64,000 nucleotides of DNA from Siphonodentalium dalli. Lineage: Eukaryota; Mollusca; Scaphopoda; Gadilida; Siphonodentaliidae. Below are positions 25,466 to 37,575 of this stretch, piece by piece. The number at the start of each line of letters is the position of its first letter. Within the stretch, counting starts at the first letter, position 1. Location of the stretch: assembly GCA_032622095.1 (NCBI GenBank), contig CP136067.1, positions 93,300,707 to 93,364,706 of the forward strand, read 5' to 3'. The translations under genes and the position numbers were made by a program. The notes below the pieces were generated by a model. The model searched no databases, was not told where the DNA came from, and saw nothing but the letters and a program-made list of their open reading frames with translations.

Positions 25466-25775
25466 GAAATACTATACTAGCCATAAGGTTTCTCAAATCA
25501 CGCAGGTAACTATTTGTCATCTTAGCAGCTGAACGAAAATATAAATATTTCGAAATCTGAATGTTATATTCTCGGTCTAAATTGCAGTAGCCTGAACACT
25601 AACTGCGTGGGATCCATTTAAAAATCAGATATTACAAAACCAAACCACTCTATTGATATTCTGGTTCCCTGGTTATCATCCTTGTCAGCATCCTTGTTAG
25701 ATATGGCAAAAAACGTGGTAAATTTTGTTTTGGTACTCGTCATATTTTTAGGGGCTAAGTGCAACTCAATCAAGA

Positions 25776-27009
25776 AAAAAGAGTATCAAACTGTATTCTA
25801 GCATTGCTACGCTGCTAAACTGCTAATAAATGAAAAAATGAAGACAATAGAGTTTTAAACTGAGCTCTGGCACTGCTAAGCTGCTAATAAATGAAAAGGT
25901 TATAACATGTGAGTTTTAAAACCAATTCTAGCGGTACTATGCTGCTATACTGCTAACGACTGAAAAAATGAAATAAAATGGAGTTTTAAAAAGGCTCTAG
26001 GACTGCTAAACTGCTAGTGCATTAAAAAATAAATGGTTCAAACTGAATTCTAGCAGTGATATGCTGCTAAACTGCTAAGGAATAAAAATATTAAAAAAGA
26101 GAGTTTCAAACTGAATTATAGCGGTGCTATGCTGCTAAACTGCTAAGGAATGAAAATATAAAAAAGATAGTTTCAAACTGAATTCTAGCAGTGCTATGCT
26201 GCTAAACTGCTAAGGAATGAAAATATTAAAAAAGAGAGTTTCAAACTGAATTCTAACGGTTCTATGCTGCTATACTGCTAAGGAATGAAAATATAAAAAA
26301 GATAGTTTCAAACTGAATTCTAGCAGTGATATGCTGCTAAACTGCTAAGGAATAAAAAATATTAAAAAAGAGAGTTTCAAACTGAATTATAGCGGTGCTA
26401 TGCTGCTAAACTGCTAAGGAATGAAAATATAAAAAAGATAGTTTCAAACTGAATTCTAGCAGTGATATGCTGCTAAACTGCTAAGGAATGAAAATATTAA
26501 AAACGAGAGTTTCAAACTGAATTCTAGCGGTGCTATGCTGCTAAACTGCTAACAAATGAAAAAATGAAACAAAATGGAGTTTTAAAAGGGCTCTTGGACT
26601 GCTAATGCATTTAAAAAACAAATGGTTCAAACTGAATTCTAGCGGTGCTACGCTGCTAAACTGCTAATGAATAAAAATATTAAAAAAGAGAGTTTCAAAC
26701 TGAATTCTAGCAGTACTATGCTGCTAAACTGCTAATGAATGAAAATATTAAAAAAGAGAGTTTCGAAATGAATTCTAGCGGTGCTATGCTGCTAAACTAC
26801 TAAGGAGTGAAAATGTTAAAAAAGAGAGTTTCAAACTGAATTCTAGCGGTGTTGTACTGCTAAACTGCTAACGAATGAAAATATTAAAAGACAAGAGTTT
26901 CAAACTGAATTCTAGCGGTGCTATGCTGCTAAACTACTAAGGAATGAAAATATTAAAAAGAGAGTTTCAAACTCAATTCTAGCGGTGCTATGCTGCTAAA
27001 CTGCTAAAC
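25776..27009. repeat. Satellite array, 67-68 bp unit, about 19 copies
   Basis: The unit contains TTCAAACTGAATTCTAGC, GGTGCTATGCTGCTAAACTG and CTAAGGAATGAAAATATT. Units start about every 67-68 bp (for example 26104, 26171 and 26239). Outer units (25776-26040 and 26540-26630) are more diverged or shortened. In 26040-26530 two unit types alternate, giving a higher-order period. The array ends where the non-LTR remnant at 27010 begins. Confidence 0.95.
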
Positions 27010-28475
27010 AGACGAAGACAATATCCACGGATGGGTTAAACACTTAAGAGATACTTCGACAAAAGGCGGTCGAACATACCTATATGGACCACCCAAGGTT
27101 CGGTGGATATCGATATTGAATTGTTAAAACGAACGATTCAAATTCACTACAAGACCAATACCGCACAGAATGGCGTAAAAACGATTGACGAAAAATGTAA
27201 ATGCCGGAATTACAAAATATTCAAATAATCAAATGAAATTATAGAATTATTTAATTAAATTGCCTAAAGCAGACGCACTGACAATGTTGACATTTAGATG
27301 TTCAAATCACCATTTACCAATCGAAACAGGGTCGTGGAATGATATACTGCTCAAGGATAGGTTATGTAAAAAGTGTAATCAAAATGTAATTGGTGATGAG
27401 TATCGCACATCACCGGACCAAGCATATTTTTTATCTATTTACCTATGGGCGTTTAATGAAGCATTTCCATTGGTTCAGTCTAATCCACCGAAGAAATATA
27501 TAAAAAATAACCATGCATGGATGACAAAAGGTCTCATTAACTCTTCCTTCGTTAAGAACAAATTATGCATACAAAAAATTAAAAATCCGTCAGTACTCAA
27601 CGTCGATAAGTATAAAACCTATTGTCGAATATACAAGCAATTAATCAGAAAGAGCAAACAACTATATTACAACAATGTTCTACAGGAGAATAAATTTGAC
27701 ATGCGACGTGCATGGGTCATCTTGAAAAACGCTCTAAAACTGTCAAATAACACTCAAAAAAATCCATCAAATTTATCAAATAAAAACACTGTCCTTTCGG
27801 AACCAGATAAAATAGCGCAGGCGTTTAACGACTATTTCGGGAAAATTTGTCAAAAAACTAGTGACGGCGTCCCCTGTCAGATAACATTTTTCAGACTACT
27901 TAACACATTCCAATACTGGAAATTTCTTCTTGTTTCCAACTGATGCCAACGAAATCCTGAAAATCTCTGATAACGTAATCAGAAAGGGAACCACTGACAT
28001 CAATCATCTCACATCGAAACTAATGAAAAGGACAATCCCCGAAACTTCAAGTGCACTGTCGCACATATTCAATTTATCATTCAAATTAGGAATCTTCCCC
28101 GATAGACTGAACAATTCAAAAGTAATTCCGCTCCATAAAAACGAGTCTCCTAATAAAATAACAAATTATATGCCCATTAGCATTTTATCCGTCTTTTCGA
28201 AGTTGTCTCTACTATATACCCCTTAATGCATCTGCTATGGTCATTTAGCTGAAAACAACGGTAAACCAACTAAGGACTCTACATTAACTATTTCCATAGA
28301 CATGGTCGAAAGAGTCATGAAATTTTACTAGAAAAACTACAGAAAACCATTGTTTTAATTCATACAGATGACTTGTTTTTATATAAAAGACAATAAACTG
28401 TTTTAACTAAGAAGAGACTACAGTCAAATGAACTTTCTGCTTTTGAGGTGTTCATAAAACAAGTTTTCTATATAA
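27010..28475 (+). pseudogene. Rearranged non-LTR (CR1/Jockey-like) retrotransposon remnant
   Basis: Three parts follow each other out of normal order. First (about 27130-27400, frame broken) is an element C-terminus: after 'YRTEW' and 'KCRNYKIFK' comes FRCSNHHLPIETGSW, then the cysteine pair LCKKCNQN. This tail normally follows the reverse transcriptase. It is then fused in frame (27260-27943) to the linker that normally lies between endonuclease and reverse transcriptase (HAWMTKGLINSS, KYKTYCRIYKQLIRKSK, AQAFNDYFGKI). After a frameshift, 27930-28226 gives reverse-transcriptase fingers (DINHLTSKLMKRTIPETS, FNLSFKLGIFPDRLNNSKVI). Beyond 28226 only broken frames remain; a 'DDLFLYK' near 28370 may be a relic of the catalytic motif, but this is weak. 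Nothing here could be active. Confidence 0.75.
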
Positions 28476-28479
28476 CTAT

Positions 28480-28808
28480 AAACATATGATGTACATACAC
28501 ATTTGCCGATCACAAGCGGGCACCATTTGAGTAAATAAAAAAAGGCCTTTGATCACAACAGCGCCCTCTTAAAATGTCATTTTAACATATATAGAGCATC
28601 TGTCAGAAATCCCACTATATTGTAACCGAAAAGCCGTTATGTTTCCAGCTTATATTGACATAACCTGAGCCCGGGTGTGTTCACAATCTGAAAGTACAGA
28701 CTATTTATGTGGACACCCCACTCGTCAGTCACTGTGCGCCTAGTCGTGTACGACGGGTCACCTGTCGCGACGTCATACAGTAATGATATGTTCCTGTTGA
28801 CACATTGA
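28480..28808 (+). repeat. Inverted-pair repeat family, left copy of pair 2
   Basis: Direct match to 22480-22828 ('ttgccgatcacaagcggg', 'aatcccactatattgtaac', 'acaccccactcgtcagtc', 'cagtaatgatatgttcc'). It stops exactly where the truncated MITE starts. Confidence 0.75.
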
Positions 28809-29080
28809 AAGGTACTCAATCCGATTCGATGGTCCCCATATCATCAGATTCCAACAACGACAACATTTTTTGAAATGCTGTTTCAGTTATCAGAATCGAT
28901 TAATTGTCCGAAAATAATGCTAACCACGGTCAACTATAGTATAAAATTGCCCGAAACGTGTTATTCATCAACATTTTCTTCAACGAAATATGGCCGGATT
29001 GTCAAATATATACACACAAAGCCAATTGAGTTTAGAGTTATCCATCTTCCTCCGTAATTTGATCCGAGACAGTCGCCTTG
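28809..29080. mobile_element. Truncated MITE of the TAAAGGTACTCAATCCGA family
   Basis: Keeps the left end (AAAGGTACTCAATCCG) and most of the interior in the same order as 806-1105 and 23403-23670. The right end is lost after about 29080. Confidence 0.75.
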
Positions 29081-29429
29081 ACGAATGTTTGCTGTATATT
29101 ATGGTTCAATGTGCCTAAATGTGTCTTCAGATCATAATATCGATCTGAATAAGTGTGCTACTTACGAGAAGTACCATACCCCCTTAAGAGAGATGACATG
29201 ACACATCGATTTTGGTTGTACATGTATATTTCAATTTCCTATCGCTTTTAAAAGACAATAAATCACTTCACCGAGAACGACCATTCAAGCCTTGATGTGT
29301 TATGTTTCTAAATTAAGTTTAATTCTTCATTATTATATTATTTGAAATGCTTTTGGTGGTTATATTGAAAATATTGAGTCTCATCTCTGGAGTCACCGAA
29401 AACATTGAGAAGCAGTATGCATTATATGT
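29081..29429. other. No feature recognised
   Basis: AT-rich link between the truncated MITE and the right copy of pair 2. Confidence 0.3.
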
Positions 29430-30060
29430 ATACATGTAGAACGGGACAGTGCCCTCATCGTGTGATTCGTGAAGGTTAATAGCGACCATCGGGAGGTGAA
29501 ACATGTCTAATATGGAAACCTAGTTCATGGTTTTATCACAACTTGACGTACAGATTTTCGACAACTATAGTGATCAGCGACTTAAGCAACTAGACGTAGT
29601 GACTGACGAGTGGGGTGTCCACATGAAGTCTCCGCTTTCAGATTGTCAACACACCCGAGCCAAGGTAATGTCAATATATTCTGCAAACATAACGGCGTTT
29701 CCGTTGCAATATAGTGGCATTTCCGACAGATGTTGTATATGTGTTAAAATGACATTTTAAGACGGCGTTTTTTTCGAGAAAATTATTTTCTGAAGTGATC
29801 AAAGGCCGTTTGTATCTATAAACAGTGTCGTTCGCTCAAATGCATGGAACCCGCTTGCGATCGGAAAATGTGTATACACAATATATACTTATATATATTT
29901 ATTGTTGTTGGTTTTTCCGTCTATCCAGTCAGAAAACTATTTTTATGTTGTTGTTTTTTGTTATTCTGCAATATTTAGATCTAAAATAGAATGTTCTCGC
30001 CTCGGGGATAGCTACTTCCGGACACTTGTTTGTACGGTTTATACACTGTGATAACGTCCA
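29430..30060 (-). repeat. Inverted-pair repeat family, right copy of pair 2
   Basis: Collinear with 24500-25130 ('agaacgggacagtgccctc', 'gttgcaatatagtggcat', 'acggtttatacactgtgat'). Its segment 29600-29900 is the inverse of 28480-28730. Confidence 0.75.
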
Positions 30061-30409
30061 ACAACAAAAAATCATCCCATGCATTGACGCCCCGTTATCT
30101 GATTTTAATCCACTTACATGACACGTAATCGCAAAGGTTCTGTCAGCGCTCACCCTCGCTCATCGGTCTGAGACAAACTCGAGAACTGATGTTATTGCGG
30201 TGAAATTCGGGGTATGACCCACTTGCGGAGATGAATACATGTAGGCCGTTACGACCGAGACCGGAGACGACCCCATCTGATAATCTGCGCGGACTTTTAA
30301 GTGAGATAATCTGTATATGTATATATTGCAGCGCAGGAACCTTCCGGTTATAGTCTATAGGCGCACTGGCCAGGTGCTACCACGACCGAGTAACTTTACA
30401 AGAAAACCA

Positions 30410-31990
30410 TAGTCAGAAATGGTAACGCCCTCAAGATCATATTATTAGCCATATATACAATATAACAACTTTAATGTCGTGATTGTGAAAAATATGTATA
30501 TAGGTAACGCCTATGTAGTTGATTATATGTGATATTTTTTTTCTAATTTCATTTGAAATAGTGGTCTGAATAGCGCTGAAATAGCATGCAGAATAATAAT
30601 CGGGCAAACATTTGCGATCTTCGTAACATGGTTCAAGTACGCAAACACAATCACGTTTCTAATCACATTTAGTATCCAATTACGCAAATACCGAGTATGT
30701 TTTATTTACATTTAGTCCACCACATCCTGCGACAGGGTCAGATATACTTGCCAATATACACACTAGGAGGGCGTAATGCTGATCTAAGAATGGCCTCAGG
30801 TAATGCACTCATGGTATGACCTCTCATAAGGATTAATTAAAATACATGCATGGTTACATGAGGGTAAATTAAAATATGATCACACCAGAGAGGATTAATT
30901 GAAATATGGTCCGATGAGGGTAATTTAAAATATGATCACATCACGGTTAATTAAAATATGGTCCCATGAGGGTTAATTAATATATCGTCCAATGGGGGTT
31001 AATAAAAATATGGGCCCATGATGGTTAATTAAAATTGTACCTTGATTGTTAATTAAAATATCGTCTCATGAGGGTTAATACAAAATATGGACCCATGGGA
31101 GTATTTGAAATATGGTCCCATTAACTTAAGGTCAATTAAAATATGGTAACGTGACTTAATTAGAGAATAAATATATGGTCCCATTATGAGGGTTAATTAA
31201 AATAAAAATATGGTGTCATCAGTGTTGATTAAACTACGGTCCCACTGGGGTGAAACACAATATAGTCCCATGAGGGTCAATTAAAATAGGGTCCAATGAG
31301 GTCTAATTATAATATGCCCCCTTCCCATGAGGATCAATTAAAACATGGTCACAGGAAGGGGGGTAATTTCTTAACATTCTTCAGTTCATATAGCATTCTG
31401 ATATATCTTCGGTATATATAAATAAAAATAGAAATGGAATATAACATGCCCATATTTGTCGCGTATAACTAAATGAAAAAGTTCAATAAACTATATTAAA
31501 TAACATGTTAAACACCAATATAAACAAACACCTCGTAGGATTCATGTTCGAATTAAATGTCTATACAATCGTCAAATCCCCGTGAACAGTATAATAGTAG
31601 ATAGCATTCCGATTTATATCACGTGAAAATAACCGAAAGATGTTCAAATAACAATGCAACAAAGCAGGTTAAAGAACAATAGAAACACATAACGCGCAGC
31701 GCGCTAATGGTTAATTCGCGAATTCCCGTTAGAATCAATCGGCTCGCACTTCTTGGCATGCGAATAACAAACCATGGATCAATCAAGCATGTCTCGAGAG
31801 ACCCCCCGCTGCATGAAATAATAATGTTAATGCCAATAAACGAAATTGAAATTCCCAACTATACCTTTTACCGGACTCGGCCTCGGGGTCGCACTACAAC
31901 TTTTAATACGTCCCAAAAATCCCCATTTCTATAAATAAAACAACCATGCGCCCAGTGAATACCAAGACACGGTAGCTGATTATACACCCG
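30410..31990 (+). repeat. Long duplicated repeat, copy A, with about 26-bp minisatellite
   Basis: From about 30610 it is collinear with 57990-59450, from 'tttgcgatct' through 'ggcctcaggtaatgcactc' to 'accggactcggcctc'. Positions 30830-31340 hold about twenty degenerate units of GGTTAATTAAAATATGGTCC plus CATGAG. Positions 30410-30460 are the inverse of 38775-38830, and the end module (31855-31925) recurs in the arms of the large inverted duplication. No transposase or polymerase was found; the class is unknown. Confidence 0.8.
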
Positions 31991-32449
31991 GAGACCGAAA
32001 TAATAACCTTGTGGTGACTCCACTATCGTTCTTTAACGTGCACACACCAAGGGGCATACGTTCAATTAGTTAGTTGTTTATAACCTATATTGGAGCGCAA
32101 GAGTGAACACATTTGATGCAGAGCGATATTATTTCAATGAAGTTACTAAATTAATGCAGATGCGCATTCACTATTTTGTTATTGTCGAGTTTTTGGTTGG
32201 TTACTCGCGTTATGAATAATCGTCTCATCGGTATCGTCTGCTCGGGCCAATGTTGGGGCTCACTATGGGTTATTATCACAATTTTCTGACATGATTATAC
32301 CGTATAAATCAACTGGGAGCCTCACACAGATGGAAGCATCTACTGATGAGTGACGTCTGCTCGAGTTGCGCACCAAATAACAGTAGAAACGGACTTCCAT
32401 GGACTCACAGCTCAGCCTCTTATCCACTAACGTGAGTATCCGTATTGGG
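31991..32449. other. No feature recognised
   Basis: Separates repeat copy A from the inverted duplication. No domain-bearing ORF. Confidence 0.3.
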
Positions 32450-34977
32450 ATGTGAAACATATTTTATTTGCATAATGTACAAAAGGGATTGGGGCATAAG
32501 TTTTTACAACTTGTGAAGCATAATCTCCCGATACAATATAATAACACACATGTAATGAAGATGACGGTAAAACGTATTTACAGGATGCTCATTTTTGTGA
32601 TATATAATTTGTATTGCCTTCCAAATGTTGTGGAAATTTGTGTTTAAAACAATGTGGCTTCATTATGATTGTTTCGAACGGTTAGCGAGTGCTAATATCT
32701 AATATATTAGTGTATGTTCGGGGGTTTAAAAAAAGTAAAAGTAGACAGTCATGTACTCTATTTTGGTTTTGAGTAGCGCTCTGGAAGAGAGTACGGATAA
32801 TTCATAAGAACGAGCATGTTTCTGGTGGAGGTTGGTCCATTTGTGAGATAACTGCCAGATAACAAATTGAAATTCCGGAAGAACTTTTAAGTGTATACAA
32901 AAATAATATACATATGTATAATCATTTAGGGGTAGAAACGCTTAGTCGCTGCAATATATTGCTGTGTGATGTAAAATAGTTTCATATTATTTTTTTTGGA
33001 CAAGATATGAGGTATTCACACATGAGTTCTGCAATATTGCTTATTGTGAGATTTTCACGGGATAGTTTCTCAGAAAATTCTGAGCGCTCTCTTTGGTACA
33101 ATGTGCACATGATGAAATAGTGATATGCGTCTTCATACCGGTTTCCACACGAACATGCAGTGCTGTCAGCGATATAGTTGTTGAACATATCAGATGGAAG
33201 ATCACTACACAAATTACGTTGGCGACAATGAAAAATGTTGTATTTCTGTGTCCAACGTAGAAATGTCGATGTGGACTGGGCGCGGGATCTATATGTTGCA
33301 AGTTGGTTTTAAAGGTAGAAGTTTATTACATTCCATGACCATCGCTGGGAAAATGACTGTTTGAAGTGTTCAGAATAGCAGTAATATGAATAAATTTACT
33401 GGGGCGTCTACAATGATAGTCTGCAACTTCGTGCGATCCTGGGGGGAGTGTAGTTGATAGCTATGAGGATGCTAAATAATTTACCTTTTTATAGAGTGCC
33501 TGAAATTTATGTATTTGACGTCTTTTATTGAGTGAAGGCCATCCAACGTCCTGTAATACCGTGTTGTCCGAAGCAGAACGGGTGATACCGCTGACTATCC
33601 GACCAGCCTGGATATGAAGCCGGTCAAGCTTTTCTAACATATATTTAGAGGCATTGTCCCAAACGGCATCTGAATAATCAAATAGTGATAAAATGTATGT
33701 TTTGTAAATAATTTCGATGGTTTTCCTGTTTAGTTGATATTTGATCCGAAGGAGTTGAGATAAGGGCGAGACAATCTTTTTGACAGAGCCTTCAATGGTA
33801 TATTGCACTGTGACCTGTGAGAAAACCGAGAGTTCACTTTCGAAGAAACTTTTACTAATCTGTTTCAGAACCACTATCTCAAAAATTTTAGCTACACATG
33901 GTTGAAGCGATATTGTTCGGTAATTTTTTGCGTCAGCGGGATCATCTTTTTTAAAAGTCGGGATCACGTTTGCGGATTTCCAGGACTTTGGGAATTTCTC
34001 TGAATTGATAGATTTCCTGAATAGAAGGACCAGTGGGGGTGAGCTATCGATTTTGCCGTTTCGCGGAGCATTCTAACGCTAATCCCATCGTGCCCATGGG
34101 CTTTGTTAAGTTTAAAAGATTTGATAGCTGTTTCAACCTCGGATTCTGTGAAAATCAAATATGGCATGGTGTTTGCACTGCGTTTCGGAACATTAGGCAG
34201 GTTATGATTAGCATCAATAATGGTAGAATTCGCAATGAAGCTGTCGTATTAAATTTTAGCTTTTAAACTATAATCGATTGCATATGTCTTATTGTTGGCA
34301 TGGATTGTACCGGAGGAGCTGTATAGTGGAGGGGATATTTTTTTGCTCGTTTCTTGTGTGGTAGGTAATGTATTATTCTCCAAAAGTCTCGCGGGTTAGA
34401 TGCTTCTCTTATTCGTTCTTCTAGGTTTTCTTCAAATTTCATTTTCACGTGCTTCTTCCTGTTATTGACTGTCTATTATATATTTTAGAACTTATGTCTG
34501 TATGTCTGTCTGTGTATGTATTTTATAGACTCGAAAACTGCCCAACCGATCCGACTCAAATCTGGTATGTAGTCCTACTTTGATCCCGGGAACAATATGG
34601 GCGGGTCCAATTTTACGTGCGACCGTGTCCTTAACCTGGACCTTGACCTCGCTCATATCCGATCATATAGGCATGTTTCTGGACCGCCCAGACGAAGTCG
34701 GGCATATCAGCTAGTTTCTTATATTTTTATATTTTATCCAAACTTCAGGATTTTCTTATTTCATGGCTTTTTTTCCTAACTCTGTCACGTTTTCGTATCT
34801 AAAACGGATGCCCGAATTGAACCAGATTGTGTCAGAAGTTCTTACTGTATGTATGATTGTTCTCGCCATTATGGACAGAAATTCTAATTGAAAGTTATTG
34901 GCAGCTGTGTTCACATCAGATGCACATGTTATGAGCTCATCCCAGTCGACATTGACACATCCGTATTGGGAGCACAA
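32450..34977 (-). pseudogene. Dead non-LTR retrotransposon (CR1/Jockey-like), left-arm copy
   Basis: Read on the minus strand. It starts in the region upstream of reverse transcriptase (34977-34756, ending IWFNSGIRF then a lysine-rich stretch) and is interrupted by a Helitron (34472-34714). It resumes with FEENLEERIREASNPRDFW and FTESEVETAIKSFKLNKAHG (RT fingers). A frameshift follows near 34050, then IPTFKKDDPADAKNYRTISL. The palm with the catalytic YADD is missing: text jumps from ELSVFSQ to the thumb region LLRIKYQLNRKTIEIIYKTY. The tail has a cysteine cluster (CSCGNRYEDAYHYFIMC), and the element ends at an AATAAA-type signal near 32460. The endonuclease is absent. It cannot transpose. Confidence 0.85.
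34472..34714 (+). mobile_element. Short non-autonomous Helitron inside the dead retroelement (left arm)
   Basis: Starts TCTATTATATATTTTAG and ends with the hairpin GCCCAGACGAAGTCGGGC, a short gap and CTAG followed by T, the Helitron 3' signature. It interrupts the non-LTR reading frame. The same insertion is present in the right arm (48665-48894), so it predates the duplication. Confidence 0.85.
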
Positions 34978-35808
34978 TGACCGACCATAATGGACACCGT
35001 TTACACAATTAACTATTACTGATAAGAATTACGAAAAGCTACTTGTAGTCGTAAGTTTTTCGGACTGTCCAAAAAGTTATTTTTGCAGAATTGACGAATA
35101 TATGAGTCCGTTTTATTTTTAGAAAATAGAGTCATTCAAATGTCTTGTCGCTCACACTAAGTTGATGTGGTTCTATTTGTCATGATAATAATATACTTAT
35201 TTGTGTTGCTATCAGGTCATAGTCAGCGGTGTAGTAGGATATAAAATTGCATGCACTGCTCATTAACGCCACCGGTCTATACTGTTGGGCAATTTTTTAG
35301 AAATCTGTGGACCTGTGTAGATAATTGTTTTTTCCGGTTATTTTGGGATGCGTTAAAGTTGTTCTGCGACCCCGAGTCCGGTAAAAGTTGGAATGTCCAA
35401 GTTCGTGAAAGTTCTATTGACTATGCCGATGATTTGAGAAGCTTTATTGTTTAGGATATTGTAGAAAGTCTAATCTGGCCGTGTCAAATTGAGCTATATC
35501 GATGGGATAATTCGTAGGACAACACATTTCGGGTTTTCGTGGGGTGTGTATTCGCTGGATGTCTTATAGTTGCAGTATATATGTAACTAATATGACCGCG
35601 TTAATTGCGTTCGATGTTTAGGTATGAACAATGGCTGGGCCATGCACACTTGGAGATTTTACGGCGGGAACCCAATTTTGTATCCGCATTTAGAAGCTTT
35701 ATGGTTTTGTGAATGAAAAACCTGCAGTAATAAGCCGTAGTTTTTTGTAATAATTTGAAGAATTAGTTGTTTTAACGGAATTCTAAGTAACCAATATATT
35801 TTATATTA

Positions 35809-36534
35809 TCTCTTCTATATATTTTGAGAACTCCTTGTATTCGAGAGATAGCCCACACCCTCCGGACCTCAATGATATGATCGTGAATGAGTATTGATAT
35901 ACCCCACTAAACTTTGACAAACACCAGTAATGGTGTGTAGATCATTTACATATCTCTCCTATATATTTTGATACAATCTATCTAATTTACATATCTCTCT
36001 TATATATTTATGTTTGTGTGTGTGTTGTACTTCATACAAATCTACGATTCTCGACCGATCGGGACGAAACTTGGTACGTGTGTGTAGTTTGACCAGGCGG
36101 TGGTCGTTGTCGTATTGGCGAGCCCGAGCGACGCCCGTGCAGCGCATGCGCAGACGAGATCTCGGAAACGGGTGGAGCTATCGACTTGAAATTTGCTATG
36201 TGAATGTATCTTGCGCCGGGTACAAATTTTATCGGGTCGCCGAGCCCCGTGCGACGCCCGTGCAGCGCATGCGCAGACGAGATCTCGGAAACGGGTGGAG
36301 CTATCGACTTGAAATTTGCTATGTGAATGTATCTTGCGCCGGGTACAAATTTTATCGGGTCGCCGAGTCCGTGCGACGCCAGCTTCGCGCATGCGCAGAC
36401 CAGATCTCGGAAACGGGTGGAGCTGCCGGGTACAATTTTTTCTTATTGAAACGCGTGGAGCTAAAAATTAAAAAAAAATATTAAAACAAATGTCATGTTT
36501 CGGAAAAGCCGCCGGTGGCGGGCTAACCTGCTAG
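35809..36534 (+). mobile_element. Helitron 1 of a three-element head-to-tail run
   Basis: Begins TC directly after an A and ends with the GCCGCCGGTGGCGGGC hairpin plus CTAG. It contains extra 5'-end-like sequences at about 35950-36010, suggesting nesting. It also contains a 123-bp tandem repeat at 36130-36430 (landmark GACGCC at 36130, 36253 and 36375). The 156-codon ORF across it repeats the same residues every 41 codons and is an artefact of the tandem repeat. Confidence 0.85.
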
Positions 36535-37575
36535 TCTATACTATATATTTTGAGACTTCGTATATATGAGTGTGTGTGTGTGTGTGTACTTCATAGAATC
36601 CAAAACGCGTGTACATATTGAGCTCAAACTTCCTATGTAAGTGTCAAATCCCACCGACACGACCGTGGTCGCGGTTTAGAGAAGCTCAGAGCACCCGTTC
36701 TCCAATCTCAAATCACCGGAAAGGCACGGCGTGGTTTAATCAAGTGATTATTTAATGAGCGTTTGTTTTTGACGCATCTCTATAAAGAGCGTCTGTTTCC
36801 CATTCAACGTTATTAGCATCTGCATAGTTATACGGGAACGCAAACGTTATCGTTCGAAATTTATTCCCTGCGAGCACGGATGGCGCGCTTTGTTTTTACA
36901 GTATATACCTTCGGTATATACCGAAATCATCCCAGATAATCACGAATATAGCATCAGATTTCTCCCCAGATATACCGTTATAAAGCTACTGGAATCTGCC
37001 AATCTACTATTAATATATATGTATATATGTGGGTACTTCATAGAATCGAAAACGCGTGTAGGAACGGGCATCCCCACGGCAATGTCCGCAAATATATATG
37101 AGTGTGTCCTTTATAGACTCGAACCGATTGAGCTCAAACTTGCTAAATATTCCAGGCAATGCCGATTGAGCTCAAACTTGCTACCTACGGGAAGTGTCAT
37201 ATATATGTGTGTGTCCTTTATAGACTCGAACCGATTGAGCTCAAACTTGCTAAATACGGGAAGTGTCATGGACGGGTTCATTGAAAAACAAAAAAAAATC
37301 GGGTAAAATTTAAAAACAAAATTAAAAAGGCACAATTAACTCCTTGAATAACCAAAAAAAATCGGGTAAAATTTAAAAACAAAAGCACAATTAACTCATT
37401 GAAAAACAAAATAATTAACTCATTGAAAAACTAAAAATTAAATTAAAATTGTCATGTTTCTGACTATTGCCGAAATTTGCTGCAAATGCAGCACAAGTGT
37501 CTCGGAACCTGTTGCAATTGCTTTTTCGAACAAAGCCATGGGACGAATGCCGCCAGTGGCGGGCTAACCTGCTAG
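36535..37575 (+). mobile_element. Helitron 2 of the run
   Basis: Starts TCTATACTATATATTTTGAG immediately after the previous CTAG. It contains GT-rich microsatellite tracts and repeated 'cgattgagctcaaacttgct' phrases. It ends with a GCCGCCAGTGGCGGGC hairpin plus CTAG. No Rep/helicase ORF is present. Confidence 0.85.

Noticed and set aside
25776..27009. CRISPR-like array
   Set aside because: Repeats are contiguous, without unique spacers, in a eukaryotic context; it is a satellite.
29595..29625. CTGACGAGTGG...CCAC, possible hammerhead core
   Set aside because: The required CGAAA after the stem is absent here and in the three related copies.
36014..36484. 156-codon ORF with internal repeats
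   Set aside because: Product of the 123-bp tandem repeat (divisible by three) inside a Helitron; the opposite strand is open too.
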